Source: a beta proteobacterium AAP65
Lineage (GTDB): Bacteria; Pseudomonadota; Gammaproteobacteria; Burkholderiales; Burkholderiaceae_C
DNA: 64,000 bases
Assembly (NCBI GenBank): GCA_001295865.1
Contig: LJHW01000017.1
Location: 1-64,000 of the forward strand
Reading direction: 5' to 3'
The notes beneath the pieces were generated by a model, which ran no database searches, was not told where the DNA came from, and worked only from the letters and a program-made list of their open reading frames with translations. Below, piece by piece: positions 1 through 8,455 of the stretch (positions within the stretch are counted from its first letter, which is position 1; every line of letters starts with the position of its first letter). The position numbers were made by a program, and so were the translations under genes.

Positions 1-444
1 CACGCGCTGGATGGCCCCGGCGGGAATGTTGTTGAGGTCCACGCCCGCGTTGTCGCCGGGGCTGGCGAAGTTCGCCAGCCGGCGCCCGTTCAGCAACACC
101 AGCGTGCTGCTCACGCCCAGGCCACGCAGGTTGGCGCCGTTGAAGCCACGCTGCGCGCCGGATTGGTCGCTGATGCTCGCGCCATCGGTCAGGCCGCCGA
201 CGTTGCTGCTGAGCTTCTGCAGCAGTTCGGCCGCGGTGGTGACGCCGATCTTCTCGATGTCTTCACGGCGGATGGTCTCCACCGGCAGCGCCGTTTCGCC
301 GGCCAGGCGCTTGATGCTGGAGCCCGTGACCTCCACACGCTGCGGCGTGGCCGCAGGCTGGGCCTGGGCCGCAGCCATCAGATGCAGCAAAGCGCAGGCG
401 CCAAAAGCGGCGGGGCGCAGGAAGAAGCAGGGGGTGCGGCGCAT
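1..444 (-). CDS. TonB-dependent outer-membrane receptor, N-terminal part (runs off left edge)
   Basis: The first 148 codons of a minus-strand gene are present and the rest lies left of the window. The ATG at 444 opens a classical signal peptide (MRRTPC, then a hydrophobic stretch ending AQAQ). A VEVTGSSIKR segment follows, then the plug domain with the motifs AELLQKLSSNV, NLRGLG, LVLLNGRR and VDLNNIPAGAIQRV. These are standard plug-domain sequences of receptors that bring siderophores, vitamins or oligomers through the outer membrane using TonB energy. The substrate cannot be told without the barrel. It is divergent from the cyanophycinase gene, with about 200 bp between them, so a role in uptake of a nitrogenous substrate is possible but unproven. 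Confidence 0.9.
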   Translation of the reverse strand, partial: MRRTPCFFLRPAAFGACALLHLMAAAQAQPAATPQRVEVTGSSIKRLAGETALPVETIRREDIEKIGVTTAAELLQKLSSNVGGLTDGASISDQSGAQRGFNGANLRGLGVSSTLVLLNGRRLANFASPGDNAGVDLNNIPAGAIQRV

Positions 445-647
445 GGGGCGGTGGACTCCGGGTGGGGTGGGATGCAGGGCGGCCGACAGGCGGCGCCGAT
501 GCGGACAGGGTGCGCAGTGAACTCTGGCAGCGCTCCGCAGCCTTGCAAACGGGGCCGGCCCGCCCGGGTCGGTTGTTCACAAGTCGGTGTCGGCTGCGGA
601 GCAGTCAGCCGGCCGGACGCCGTTGCGGAGATGCCAAGATCGCGGCC

Positions 648-1928
648 ATGTCGCTGCCGTGCCTGCATTTCCGCACTTCCCTGCCTGCGCTGTCGCTGCG
701 TCGATGCAGCGCCTGCGCTCTGCTCTGGCTGCTGGCACTGCTGGTCGGCCCCGCGCACGCGCAGTCCGCCCCCACCGCTGCAGCGGCCTCTGCCCCGGCC
801 CCGGCGGGCACGCTGGTGGTGCTGGGCGGCGCTGTGAAAGACGGTAACGATGCGCTCTGGCAGGCCATCGTGCAGGCCGCCGGCGGCCCCGGCGCGCTGG
901 TGCTGGTGCTGCCCACGGCCTCGGGCGACCCCGAACGTGCCGCGCGCCTGACGGCCGAACAACTGCAGCGCCGCGGCGCGCGCACCGAGGTGCTGCCGAT
1001 CGCGCCGCGCTGGACCGGCAGCAGCGCTGCAGATGCGCTGGCACGCGCGCACGACGCGCACTGGGTGGCACGCGTGCAGGCCGCCGGCGGCGTCTTCATG
1101 ACCGGCGGCGAGCAAGACCGGCTGATGCAGGCCCTGCGCCCAGCAGGCCGCGCCACGCCGCTGCTGCAGGCCTTGCACGCGCTGCACGCCCGCGGTGGCG
1201 TGATCGCCGGCACCAGCGCCGGCGCCGCAGTGATGAGCGAAACCGCGCTGCGCGGGCTCGACGACCCTTTCGACGCGCTGCTGCGCCCGCTGGACACGCA
1301 GGAACTCGGCCTCGGTTTCGGCCTGGCGCCGCACGACGTGGTGACCGACCAGCACTTCCTCAAGCGCGGCCGCATCGCGCGCTTGCTGCGCGTGCTGCTG
1401 CAAAGCGGCCGCCCGCTGGGCCTGGGCGTGGAAGAAGACAGCGCGGCCCTCATCCAGGGCGGTGTGGCGCAGGCCCTGGGCGCACGCGGCCTGCTGGTGG
1501 TGGACGCGAGCCAGGCCGTCGTCGAGCAGAACGCGCCCCTGCGCGTGCAGGCGCTGCGCCTGAGCTATGTCGACCGCGGCGACCGCTACGACCTGCAGGC
1601 GCGCCGCCTGCTGCCGCCGGCCACGCGCCAGCCGCTGCCACCCGGCGCGGCCGAGGGCCGGCCGGCCTTCTTCAGCGACGTGCTGGCTGACAACGTGTTG
1701 GTCGGCACGATGGCGCGCGCCGCCGAGGGCCCAGGCCGCGCCGCGCTGGGCCTGGCCTGGCGGCTGCACCAGCGCACGGCTTTCGAGTGGCGTTTCAGCG
1801 CCGACGAACACACACGCGCCTGGGGCGGGCCCACGCGCGACGACCATTCCATCGAAGGGCTGCGCCTGGACATCCGCCCCGTGCGCCTGGCCCAGCCGGT
1901 CTACGAGGGCGCGCCCGCGCCGCGCTGA
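648..1928 (+). CDS. Cyanophycinase (peptidase family S51), probably exported
   Basis: A 426-residue protein related to cyanophycinases, serine-type exopeptidases that cut cyanophycin (multi-L-arginyl-poly-L-aspartate) to beta-Asp-Arg dipeptides. The nucleophile elbow GTSAGA places the catalytic serine at about residue 190. The downstream TDQHF-x-x-RGR and GVEEDSA segments match conserved family positions. The start at 648 is chosen because it gives an N-terminal signal peptide (hydrophobic LLWLLALLVG, then AHAQ); upstream codons add only low-complexity sequence. The signal suggests action in the periplasm or outside the cell, as in the CphE-type extracellular enzymes, rather than on an internal store. 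The 150-residue C-terminal extension has no motif I recognise. An arginine regulator follows 6 bp downstream. Confidence 0.88.
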   Translation: MSLPCLHFRTSLPALSLRRCSACALLWLLALLVGPAHAQSAPTAAAASAPAPAGTLVVLGGAVKDGNDALWQAIVQAAGGPGALVLVLPTASGDPERAARLTAEQLQRRGARTEVLPIAPRWTGSSAADALARAHDAHWVARVQAAGGVFMTGGEQDRLMQALRPAGRATPLLQALHALHARGGVIAGTSAGAAVMSETALRGLDDPFDALLRPLDTQELGLGFGLAPHDVVTDQHFLKRGRIARLLRVLLQSGRPLGLGVEEDSAALIQGGVAQALGARGLLVVDASQAVVEQNAPLRVQALRLSYVDRGDRYDLQARRLLPPATRQPLPPGAAEGRPAFFSDVLADNVLVGTMARAAEGPGRAALGLAWRLHQRTAFEWRFSADEHTRAWGGPTRDDHSIEGLRLDIRPVRLAQPVYEGAPAPR

Positions 1929-1934
1929 GGCTCC

Positions 1935-2984
1935 ATGCAGCGCCCGCACCGCCTGGCCTTCGTGCTGCTGCCCCGGCATTCGCTGCTGGCCAGCGGCGCC
2001 GCGGCCGAGGCCCTGGTGGCCGCCAACGAGGTGCTGGGCGAAGCGCGCTACGCGCCGCTAATGCTTTCGCTCGACGGGCAGCCCGTCACCGCGGCCTGCG
2101 GCACGCGCGTGATGGTGCAGGGCAGCCTGGCGATGGCACCGCCGCTGCGCGCGGCGCTCGTGGTCAGCGAGACCCTGCCCGGCGCGCCCGAAGCCGGCCC
2201 TGGGTTCAGCGCTGCCGACAGCGCGCTGCTGCTGGCCCGCTGGTTGCGCGAGCAGGCTGCTGCGGGCGCGCTGCTGGGCGGCCTGGGCACGGGGGCGGCT
2301 TGGCTGGCGGCGGCCGGGCTGCTGCAGGGCTACCGCGCCACCGTGCACCACGCGCAGGTGGCGCAGGTGAGCGAACTGCACCCGCAGGCCGTGTTCTCCA
2401 GCAACGTCTACGAGATCGACCGCGACCGCCTGTCTTGCGGCCACGGCACCGCCAGCCTCGACCTGCTGATCGCCTGGCTGGCGGGCGAACACGGCGATGC
2501 CATCGTCGCGCCCCTGCTCGCGCACTTCGGCCTCGACCGCCTGCGCGCGCGCGACGAGCGCCAACGCGCGCCGCTGAGCGCACGCGTGCCCAACGCCAAG
2601 GTCACCGAAGCGGTTGCGCTGATGGAAGCCAACCTGCAGGAACCGCTGCCCACCGAAGACATCGCGCGCTTGGTAGGCGTGTCGGGCCGGCAGCTCGAAC
2701 GCCTGTTCAAGCAACACCTGGGCGACATGCCCAGCCGCCATTACGTGGAACTGCGCCTGGTACGCGCGCGGCGGCTGCTGCGCCACAGCGGCCAATCCAT
2801 CCTGCAGATCGCGCTGGCCTGCGGTTTAGCTTCGGCCTCGCACTTCAGCAAGGCCTACCGCGCGCGCTTCGGCCACACCCCGCGCGACGAGCGCAGCGCT
2901 CGCGCCGTCGATTGGCAGGCCCAGCACGCCCCGCGCGAAGCCGCCAGCCCGCCCGCCGAGCCCCACCCAGAGACACCCCGATGA
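1935..2984 (+). CDS. AraC-family regulator with GATase/DJ-1-like N domain (ArgR/GlxA type)
   Basis: A 349-residue protein with two parts. The first ~180 residues resemble the DJ-1/PfpI glutamine-amidotransferase-like fold of the GlxA regulators, with a GGLGTGAAWLAAAGLL elbow in which the usual cysteine is absent, as expected for a ligand-sensing rather than catalytic domain. The C-terminal ~110 residues form a double AraC helix-turn-helix (LPTEDIARLVGVSGRQLERLF and SILQIALACGLASASHFSKAYR). The architecture matches Pseudomonas ArgR, which activates arginine succinyltransferase and transport genes in response to arginine. The gene sits between cyanophycinase and astA, and its stop overlaps the astA start (ATGA), which supports the same job here. 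The arginine ligand is inferred. Confidence 0.85.
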   Translation: MQRPHRLAFVLLPRHSLLASGAAAEALVAANEVLGEARYAPLMLSLDGQPVTAACGTRVMVQGSLAMAPPLRAALVVSETLPGAPEAGPGFSAADSALLLARWLREQAAAGALLGGLGTGAAWLAAAGLLQGYRATVHHAQVAQVSELHPQAVFSSNVYEIDRDRLSCGHGTASLDLLIAWLAGEHGDAIVAPLLAHFGLDRLRARDERQRAPLSARVPNAKVTEAVALMEANLQEPLPTEDIARLVGVSGRQLERLFKQHLGDMPSRHYVELRLVRARRLLRHSGQSILQIALACGLASASHFSKAYRARFGHTPRDERSARAVDWQAQHAPREAASPPAEPHPETPR

Positions 2985-4144
2985 CACCCACGCCCTCCCC
3001 CACCACGCCCGGCACCGAACCGGCGGCTGCCAGCTTCCTGCTGCGTGCCGCCGGCCCGGCCGATCTGGACGCGCTGGAGCGCATGGCCCGCGCCAGCGCC
3101 GCCGGCATCACCACCCTGCCGCCCGACCGCGCCGAACTCGCCGCGCGGCTGGAGCGCAGCGCGGCCAGCTTCGCCCGGCCCGATGCCGCCACGGGCGAAG
3201 AGATCTACCTCTTCGTGCTGGAAGACCGCACACGCGCCGCCGGGGGCCTGGACCCCATCGTCGGCACCTGCGGTCTCATCGCCGCGGCCGGTTATGCCGA
3301 CCGCTACTGCTGCTACCGCAACGAGACCCTGGTGCACGCCAGCACCGCGCTGCAGCGCCGCCAGCGTGTGCACACGCTGCAGCTCTGCCACGCGCTCACG
3401 GGCGCGACGATGCTGAGTTCGTTCTACATCGAGCCGGCCTACGAACGCACGCTGGCGCCGCAGCTGCTCTCACGCGCACGCCTGCTCTTCATCGCCGAGT
3501 TCACCGAGCGGTTTGCCGACCGCATCGCTTCGGAGAGCCCGGGCCTGGCCGATGCCGATGGCCACTGCCCCTTCTGGGACGCCGTGGGCCGGCGTTTCTT
3601 CGACATGGACTACCCGCAGGTCGAACGCCTGGCCGTGGGCCGCAGCAAGGCCTTCATCGCCGACCTGCTGCCGCAAGCGCCCATCTACGTGCCGCTGCTG
3701 CCCGAAGAAGCGCAGTGGGCCATCGGCCAGCTGAACCCGGTGGCCGAAGTGCCTTTCGAGATCTTGATGGACGAAGGTTTCGAGACCGAAAACTACGTCG
3801 ATGTTTTCGATGGCGGTCCCATCGTCGATGCGCCGGTGGCCACCCTGCGCACGGTGGCGCAATCGCGCGCGGCGCCGGCCCAGTGGCAGGCCGGCGATGG
3901 TGAGGCCGCAGGCCAGGCCTGGCACCTGGTGGCCACGACAAGGCGGCAAGACTTCCGCGCCGTGCTGGCCCGCGCCGCCTGGACGCAGGGGCACTGGCAG
4001 CTCGGCGCGGACGATGCCCAGCGCCTGGGCCTGCAGGCCCCGGCCGACCACGGCACGCGGCTGCGCGCCGCGCCATTGGCCCAGGGCCTGATGGCCGATG
4101 TCCCGAACACCGCGGCCCCGCTGTCGCGTGGAGACCTCGCATGA
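2981..4144 (+). CDS. astA: Arginine N-succinyltransferase, full-length subunit
   Basis: A 387-residue protein of the AstA family, which transfers succinyl from succinyl-CoA to the alpha-amino group of arginine (or ornithine), the first step of the ammonia-producing AST pathway. Family hallmarks are visible: LRAAGPADLDAL near the N terminus, GTCGLIAAAGY, LSSFYIEPAYE, GHCPFWDAVGRRFFDMDY, IYVPLLPEEAQ and the ENYVDVFDGGPIVDA segment. The protein is some 40 residues longer than the usual ~340, from a proline/threonine-rich leader and a C-terminal tail. Its ATG overlaps the regulator stop and its own stop overlaps the next start, so the three genes are probably translationally coupled. It corresponds to one subunit of the two-subunit Pseudomonas enzyme (AruF/AruG). 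Confidence 0.92.
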   Translation: MTPTPSPTTPGTEPAAASFLLRAAGPADLDALERMARASAAGITTLPPDRAELAARLERSAASFARPDAATGEEIYLFVLEDRTRAAGGLDPIVGTCGLIAAAGYADRYCCYRNETLVHASTALQRRQRVHTLQLCHALTGATMLSSFYIEPAYERTLAPQLLSRARLLFIAEFTERFADRIASESPGLADADGHCPFWDAVGRRFFDMDYPQVERLAVGRSKAFIADLLPQAPIYVPLLPEEAQWAIGQLNPVAEVPFEILMDEGFETENYVDVFDGGPIVDAPVATLRTVAQSRAAPAQWQAGDGEAAGQAWHLVATTRRQDFRAVLARAAWTQGHWQLGADDAQRLGLQAPADHGTRLRAAPLAQGLMADVPNTAAPLSRGDLA

Positions 4145-4908
4145 CGCCGCCGACATCCACCGCCGCCAGCGCCGCCTGGCACGCCCGGCCCGCCACACCC
4201 GCCGATGCCGACGCCTTGACCGCGCTGCGCGACCTGCACGGCGCCCCGCTGCCACCGCTGGCGGCTGGCGAAAGCGCCTGGCTGGCCAGCACCGAGGCGG
4301 GCGCACCGCCCCTGGCCACCTTGCGCCTGCGCCGGCACATCGGCGAGCCGGTACCGCGCGGCTGGTTCCGCCTGGGCTGGGCGGTGCACGCCTCGGCCGA
4401 GCTGGGGCTCTTCCGCCGCCAGCGCACGCTGCTGCTGGGGCACGACCTCACGGGGGCCGACGAGCTCTGGGGTTACGGCCTGGCCACCACGCTGCCGGCG
4501 GCCGACGCCGGCCCGGCCTGGGCGGCGCTGGTGGGCGCGGCCTTGCAAGACCTGCCGGCAGTCCCGGGCACCCCCCCCTGCATCGCCGAGTTGCCCGGCC
4601 TCGGCGACAGCGATGGCGGGTCACCCGTCTGGCAAGCGCTGGGCCGGCACTTCCACGGGCAAGACCTTGCCACGCTGCGCCAGCAACTGGGCGGCGAAGG
4701 CCTGCACCACCTGGCCGCGCTGATGCCGCGCCACCTCGTCTATGCCTCGCTGCTGCCGGCTCTGGCGCAAGCCGCGCTGGGGCAGGTGCAGGCGGCCGCT
4801 CTGCCGCTGCAGGCGGTGCTGTTGCAGGCGGGCTTCGGCGTGCGCGAGCACATCACCGTCACCGACGGCGGCCCGGTGCTCGAACGGTGGCCCGACGCGG
4901 CTGGCTGA
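4141..4908 (+). CDS. Short AstA-like paralogue, putative second arginine succinyltransferase subunit
   Basis: A 255-residue protein recognisably related to the preceding AstA but much shorter than the family. It begins with a similar fold start (ARPATPADADALTALRDLHG), and its second half aligns with the full-length subunit: GDSDGGSPVWQALGRHFHGQD against GHCPFWDAVGRRFFDMD, YASLLPALAQ against YVPLLPEEAQ, and REHITVTDGGPVLER against ENYVDVFDGGPIVDA. Missing are much of the middle and the C-terminal ~90 residues. In pseudomonads the enzyme is a heteromer of two paralogous subunits of similar size, so this may be a reduced partner, possibly structural or regulatory. The start overlaps the astA stop. 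No frameshift is evident; the shortness looks genuine. Confidence 0.8.
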   Translation: MTPPTSTAASAAWHARPATPADADALTALRDLHGAPLPPLAAGESAWLASTEAGAPPLATLRLRRHIGEPVPRGWFRLGWAVHASAELGLFRRQRTLLLGHDLTGADELWGYGLATTLPAADAGPAWAALVGAALQDLPAVPGTPPCIAELPGLGDSDGGSPVWQALGRHFHGQDLATLRQQLGGEGLHHLAALMPRHLVYASLLPALAQAALGQVQAAALPLQAVLLQAGFGVREHITVTDGGPVLERWPDAAG

Positions 4909-5046
4909 GCCGCGCACTGCCACCAGGGCGACATCGCATGGCCTGGGCCCGACATCGGGCGGCCCACCCTCTTACCGGCCCGCAGCGGCTGCGCCAAGCT
5001 TCGGTTCGCCACTTCGGCAAGCCTTTGCTGCACCCGCTGACCCGCC

Positions 5047-5847
5047 ATGTTTTCTGCCCTGCGCCCGCACCTTCTTGCTGCCACCACGCTGGCTTTCGCA
5101 GCACTCCTGCTGCCCGCCACCGCCACGGCCCAAGCGCCGGGCTGGGCCCAGGTGCGCGTGGGCGTGGAAGGCAACTACCCGCCCTTCTCGCGCCTGGGGC
5201 CTGACGGCCGGCTCAGCGGCTTCGACATCGACATCGCCCAGGCGGTGTGCGAACGCATCCAGGCCCGTTGCACACTCGTGCAGCAGGAGTGGGACGGCAT
5301 GATCCCGGCGCTGGCCGCGCGCAAGTTCGACATGATCGTCGCGTCGATGACGCTCAGCCCAGAACGCCGCAAGGTGCTGGATTTTTCCGACCCGTACTAC
5401 GACATCCCCTCGCGCTTCGTGGCCAAGGCCGGCGCCTTCAAAGACGCTGCGCCGGCCACGCTGAAAGGCCGCACGATCATCGTGCTGCGCAACAGCCCGC
5501 GTGCCAAGTTCCTGCGCGAGCGTTACCCCGAAAGCCGGCTGCTGCTGGTGAACAAGGAAACCGACATCTACCTCGAACTCGCCGCCGGCCGCGGCGATGT
5601 GGGCTTCGGCTCCAGCGTGGTGTCGGCCGAGAGCTTCCTCAAGCAGCCCGTCGGCAAGGGCCATGCGCAGCTCGGCCCCTTGGTGCGCCTGGACGAAGGC
5701 GGCGGCGGCGTGGCCATCGCCTTTCGCAAGGGCGAAGACACGCTGCGCATCAAAGTGAACGCCGCGCTGAAAGCGATGAAGGCCGACGGCAGCTACCAGA
5801 AGCTGGCCGCACGCTACTTCGACTTCGACGTTTCGGGCGGCTCCTGA
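5047..5847 (+). CDS. aotJ: Basic amino-acid ABC transporter, periplasmic binding protein (AotJ/HisJ type)
   Basis: A 266-residue solute-binding protein. The first ~28 residues are a signal peptide ending ATATAQA. The mature part starts VRVGVEGNYPPFSR, the usual first strand of family 3 amino-acid binding proteins, and continues with LSGFDIDIAQAVCERI, CTLVQQEWDGMIPAL, MIVASMTLSPERRKVLDFSDPYY and VFLRNSPRAKF-like segments of the lysine/arginine/ornithine and histidine binders. The AotJ label rests on the neighbouring arginine genes and the J-Q-M-O-P order; histidine-binding cannot be excluded. A 138 bp gap from the succinyltransferase pair may hold a separate promoter for the transport operon. 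Confidence 0.88.
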   Translation: MFSALRPHLLAATTLAFAALLLPATATAQAPGWAQVRVGVEGNYPPFSRLGPDGRLSGFDIDIAQAVCERIQARCTLVQQEWDGMIPALAARKFDMIVASMTLSPERRKVLDFSDPYYDIPSRFVAKAGAFKDAAPATLKGRTIIVLRNSPRAKFLRERYPESRLLLVNKETDIYLELAAGRGDVGFGSSVVSAESFLKQPVGKGHAQLGPLVRLDEGGGGVAIAFRKGEDTLRIKVNAALKAMKADGSYQKLAARYFDFDVSGGS

Positions 5848-5899
5848 TCGGCGCCTTGCTGACCGCCCTCGCCTGCCCTCCTTCAAGAAGCTAACGCCC

Positions 5900-6586
5900 A
5901 TGTTGCACGGCTACGGCCCCGCCCTGCTCGGCGGCCTGTTCACCACGCTCGCGGTGGCCGCCCTCTCGCTGGCCGTGGCGGCCCTCTTCGGCCTGGCGGG
6001 TGCAGCGGCGCGGCTGTCTTCATCGCGCGCGCTGCAAGGCCTGGCGCTGGCCTACACCACGCTCATCCGCGGCCTGCCCGACCTGGTGCTGATGCTGCTG
6101 ATCTTCTACGGCGGCCAGATCGCGCTGAACGCGCTGGCCGCGCAGCAAGGGTGGGGCTACATCGACGTGCCGCCCTACGCCGCCGGCGTGCTGACGCTGG
6201 GTTTCATCTACGGCGCCTACCTCGCCGAGACCTTCCGCGGCGCCATCCTCGCCATCCCGCGCGGGCAGAGCGAGGCGGCCCTGGCCTACGGCCTGCGCCC
6301 GCTGCAGGTGTGGCGGCGCATCGTGCTGCCGCAGATGGTGCGCCACGCGGTGCCGGGCTTCACCAACAACTGGCTGGTGATGGTCAAGGCCACGGCGCTG
6401 GTGTCCATCATCGGGCTGGACGATCTCGTGCACCGCGCCAACCTGGCGGCCTCGGCCACGCGCGAGCCTTTCACCTTCTTCGTGCTGATCGCCGGCATCT
6501 ACCTGGCGCTGACCACGGTGTCGCTGGCGGCGCTGGCCTGGCTGAGCCGGCGCTACAGCCTGGGCGTGAAAGAACTGAGCTTCTGA
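5900..6586 (+). CDS. aotQ: Amino-acid ABC transporter permease (AotQ/HisQ type)
   Basis: A 228-residue inner-membrane permease of the polar amino-acid family, with about five hydrophobic spans and TTLIRGLPDLVLMLLIFYG, a standard family segment. The EAA loop that docks on the ATPase reads EAALAYGLRPLQVWRRIVLPQ. It pairs with the next permease to form the channel. It lies 52 bp after the binding protein, and its TGA overlaps the next ATG by one base. Q is assigned by gene order and by similarity to HisQ-like subunits. Confidence 0.88.
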   Translation: MLHGYGPALLGGLFTTLAVAALSLAVAALFGLAGAAARLSSSRALQGLALAYTTLIRGLPDLVLMLLIFYGGQIALNALAAQQGWGYIDVPPYAAGVLTLGFIYGAYLAETFRGAILAIPRGQSEAALAYGLRPLQVWRRIVLPQMVRHAVPGFTNNWLVMVKATALVSIIGLDDLVHRANLAASATREPFTFFVLIAGIYLALTTVSLAALAWLSRRYSLGVKELSF

Positions 6587-7326
6587 TGGTCGACTGGGAC
6601 GTGATCCGACAGAGCCTGCCCGATTTCGGGCAAGGGCTGCTGATGTCGCTGCAACTGCTGGGCCTTTGCCTGGCCACGGGCTTTGTGCTTTCGGTGCCGC
6701 TGGCCATCGCGCGGGTGTCGGCCCGGCGTTGGCTCAGCATGCCCGTGTGGACCTTCACCTACGTCATCCGCGGCACACCGCTGCTGGTGCAGGTGTTCAT
6801 CGTCTACTACGGCCTGGCGCAGTTCGAGGCCGTGCGCGAGAGTTTCGCGTGGCCGATGTTGCGCGAGGCCTGGTTCTGCGCCTGGCTGGCCTTCTCCATC
6901 AACACCACGGCCTACACCACCGAGATCATCGCCGGCGCGCTGAAGGCCACGCCCGCAGGTGAACTGGAAGCGGCACGCGCCTACGGGCTGCGCGGCTGGC
7001 GCCTGTACCGCCGCATCCTGTTGCCGAGCGCGCTGCGCCGCGCGCTGCCGCAGTACGGCAACGAGGTGGTCAGCCTGATGCACGCCACGTCCATCGCCAG
7101 CACCGTGACGCTGGTGGACGTGACGCGCGTCGCCCGCGACGTCTACGCCAACCACCTGCTGCCGGTGGAAGCCTTCGGCACCGCGGCGCTCCTCTACTTC
7201 GTGTTGACCTTTGCGATGGTCGGCTGCTTCCGCGCGCTGGAGCACCGCTTCCTGCGCCACCTGCGCCCGCAGCGCACCGCCGACAAAACCCCTGCCCCCC
7301 GCCTGGCCCCCGCGGCCACGCCCTGA
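6586..7326 (+). CDS. aotM: Amino-acid ABC transporter permease (AotM/HisM type)
   Basis: A 246-residue second permease. The ATG at 6586 shares one base with the upstream stop and begins MVDWDVIRQSLPDF, typical of HisM-like subunits. Family features include the YVIRGTPLLVQVFIVYYG span, SINTTAYTTEIIAGALKA, and the EAA loop GELEAARAYGLRGWRLYRRI followed by LPQYGNEVV. A proline/alanine-rich tail of about 20 residues ends the protein. Together with the previous gene it forms the heterodimeric channel for arginine, ornithine or lysine (inferred from context). Confidence 0.88.
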   Translation: MVDWDVIRQSLPDFGQGLLMSLQLLGLCLATGFVLSVPLAIARVSARRWLSMPVWTFTYVIRGTPLLVQVFIVYYGLAQFEAVRESFAWPMLREAWFCAWLAFSINTTAYTTEIIAGALKATPAGELEAARAYGLRGWRLYRRILLPSALRRALPQYGNEVVSLMHATSIASTVTLVDVTRVARDVYANHLLPVEAFGTAALLYFVLTFAMVGCFRALEHRFLRHLRPQRTADKTPAPRLAPAATP

Positions 7327-7330
7327 ACCC

Positions 7331-8452
7331 ATGCACACACAATCCCATCTCCTCGAAGGCGCCACCCCGGGGCTGCGCGCCGAACTCACCGTGCTGCACT
7401 ACGGCCCGCGTCACAGCGGCCCCAAGGCCGCCATCCACGCCGCCCTGCACGCCGACGAAGTGCCCGCGCTCCTGGTGGCGCAGTGCCTGCGCGAACGCCT
7501 CGCGCAACTGGAAACCGAAGGCCGCCTGCTCGGCGAGGTGCGCCTGGTGCCCGTGGCCAACCCGCTGGGCCTGGCGCAGCGCCTGTTGGGCCGCCACGAG
7601 GGCCGCTTCGACCTGCGCGACGGCCTGAACTTCAACCGCGGCTACCCTGACCTGGCTGAGGCCGCGCATGCCCGCCTGCAGGCACCGCTGGGCGCTGATG
7701 CAGGCGCGAACGTGACCGCGCTGCGCGAGGCCTTGCGCGCCGCGGCCGAGGCCGAGATCCTCCGCGCGCAGACGATGACCGAGCACCTCAAGCGCCGGCT
7801 GCTGCTCAACGCCATCGACTGTGACGTGGTGCTGGACCTGCACTGCGATTCAGAGGCCGTGGTGCACCTCTACGCGCTCACCCCGCACCAGGCGCTGGCC
7901 GAAGAGCTGGGCGCCTGGCTGCGCTCCCGCGCCGTGCTGCTGGCCCTGGACAGCGGCGACGGGCCCTTCGACGAGGCCTGCAGCCGACCTTGGGTGCAGC
8001 TGCAGCAACGCCTGCCCGAGCACCCGCTGCCGGCCGCGTGTTTTGCCGCCACGGTGGAGCTGCGCGGCGAGGCCGATGTGAACCTGGCGCAGGCCGGCGC
8101 CGATGCCGATGCACTGCTGAACTTCCTGCACCGCCGTGGCTTCATCGCCGGCGAGCCGCCGTCACTGCCAGCGCCGCTGTGCGAGGCCACGCCGCTGTCG
8201 GGTTCTGAGCCCATCCAGGCGCCGCACGCCGGCATCGTGGTCTTCGAAGCCGAGCCCGGCCAGGCCCTGGCCGCGGGCGAAGCCGTGGCCACGCTGGTGT
8301 GCCCGGCCACCGGGCGCCGCACCGTGCTGCGCACACAGTCGGCCGGGCTGCTTTACGCCCGCATCGCCACCCGCTGGGCCTCCGCTGGCCAGCGCCTGGC
8401 CAAGGTGGCCGGGCGCAGCCTGGCCCGCACCGGCAAGCTGTTGAGCGCCTGA
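7331..8452 (+). CDS. aotO: Succinylglutamate desuccinylase/aspartoacylase-family protein in transporter operon (AotO-like)
   Basis: A 373-residue zinc-hydrolase-like protein of the AstE/AspA (M14-related) family. The zinc-site motifs are intact: HADE (first His and Glu ligands), DLHCD (the later His), and a candidate general-base Glu in TVELRGE. A C-terminal ~80-residue beta-rich domain (APHAGIVVFEAEPGQALAAGE) resembles the lipoyl-like barrel found in many relatives. Its place between the second permease and the ATPase exactly repeats Pseudomonas aotO, whose function is not established. It may deacylate an N-acyl or peptide form of arginine before or after import. True AstE, acting on N-succinylglutamate, is an alternative. 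There is no signal peptide, so it should be cytoplasmic. Confidence 0.82.
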   Translation: MHTQSHLLEGATPGLRAELTVLHYGPRHSGPKAAIHAALHADEVPALLVAQCLRERLAQLETEGRLLGEVRLVPVANPLGLAQRLLGRHEGRFDLRDGLNFNRGYPDLAEAAHARLQAPLGADAGANVTALREALRAAAEAEILRAQTMTEHLKRRLLLNAIDCDVVLDLHCDSEAVVHLYALTPHQALAEELGAWLRSRAVLLALDSGDGPFDEACSRPWVQLQQRLPEHPLPAACFAATVELRGEADVNLAQAGADADALLNFLHRRGFIAGEPPSLPAPLCEATPLSGSEPIQAPHAGIVVFEAEPGQALAAGEAVATLVCPATGRRTVLRTQSAGLLYARIATRWASAGQRLAKVAGRSLARTGKLLSA

Positions 8453-8455
8453 GCC

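Noticed and set aside
5013..5030. CGGCAAGCCTTTGCTG upstream of the aotJ-like gene, resembling a sigma-54 promoter
   Set aside because: GG and GC are separated by nine bases, not the required ten, so it does not meet the invariant spacing.
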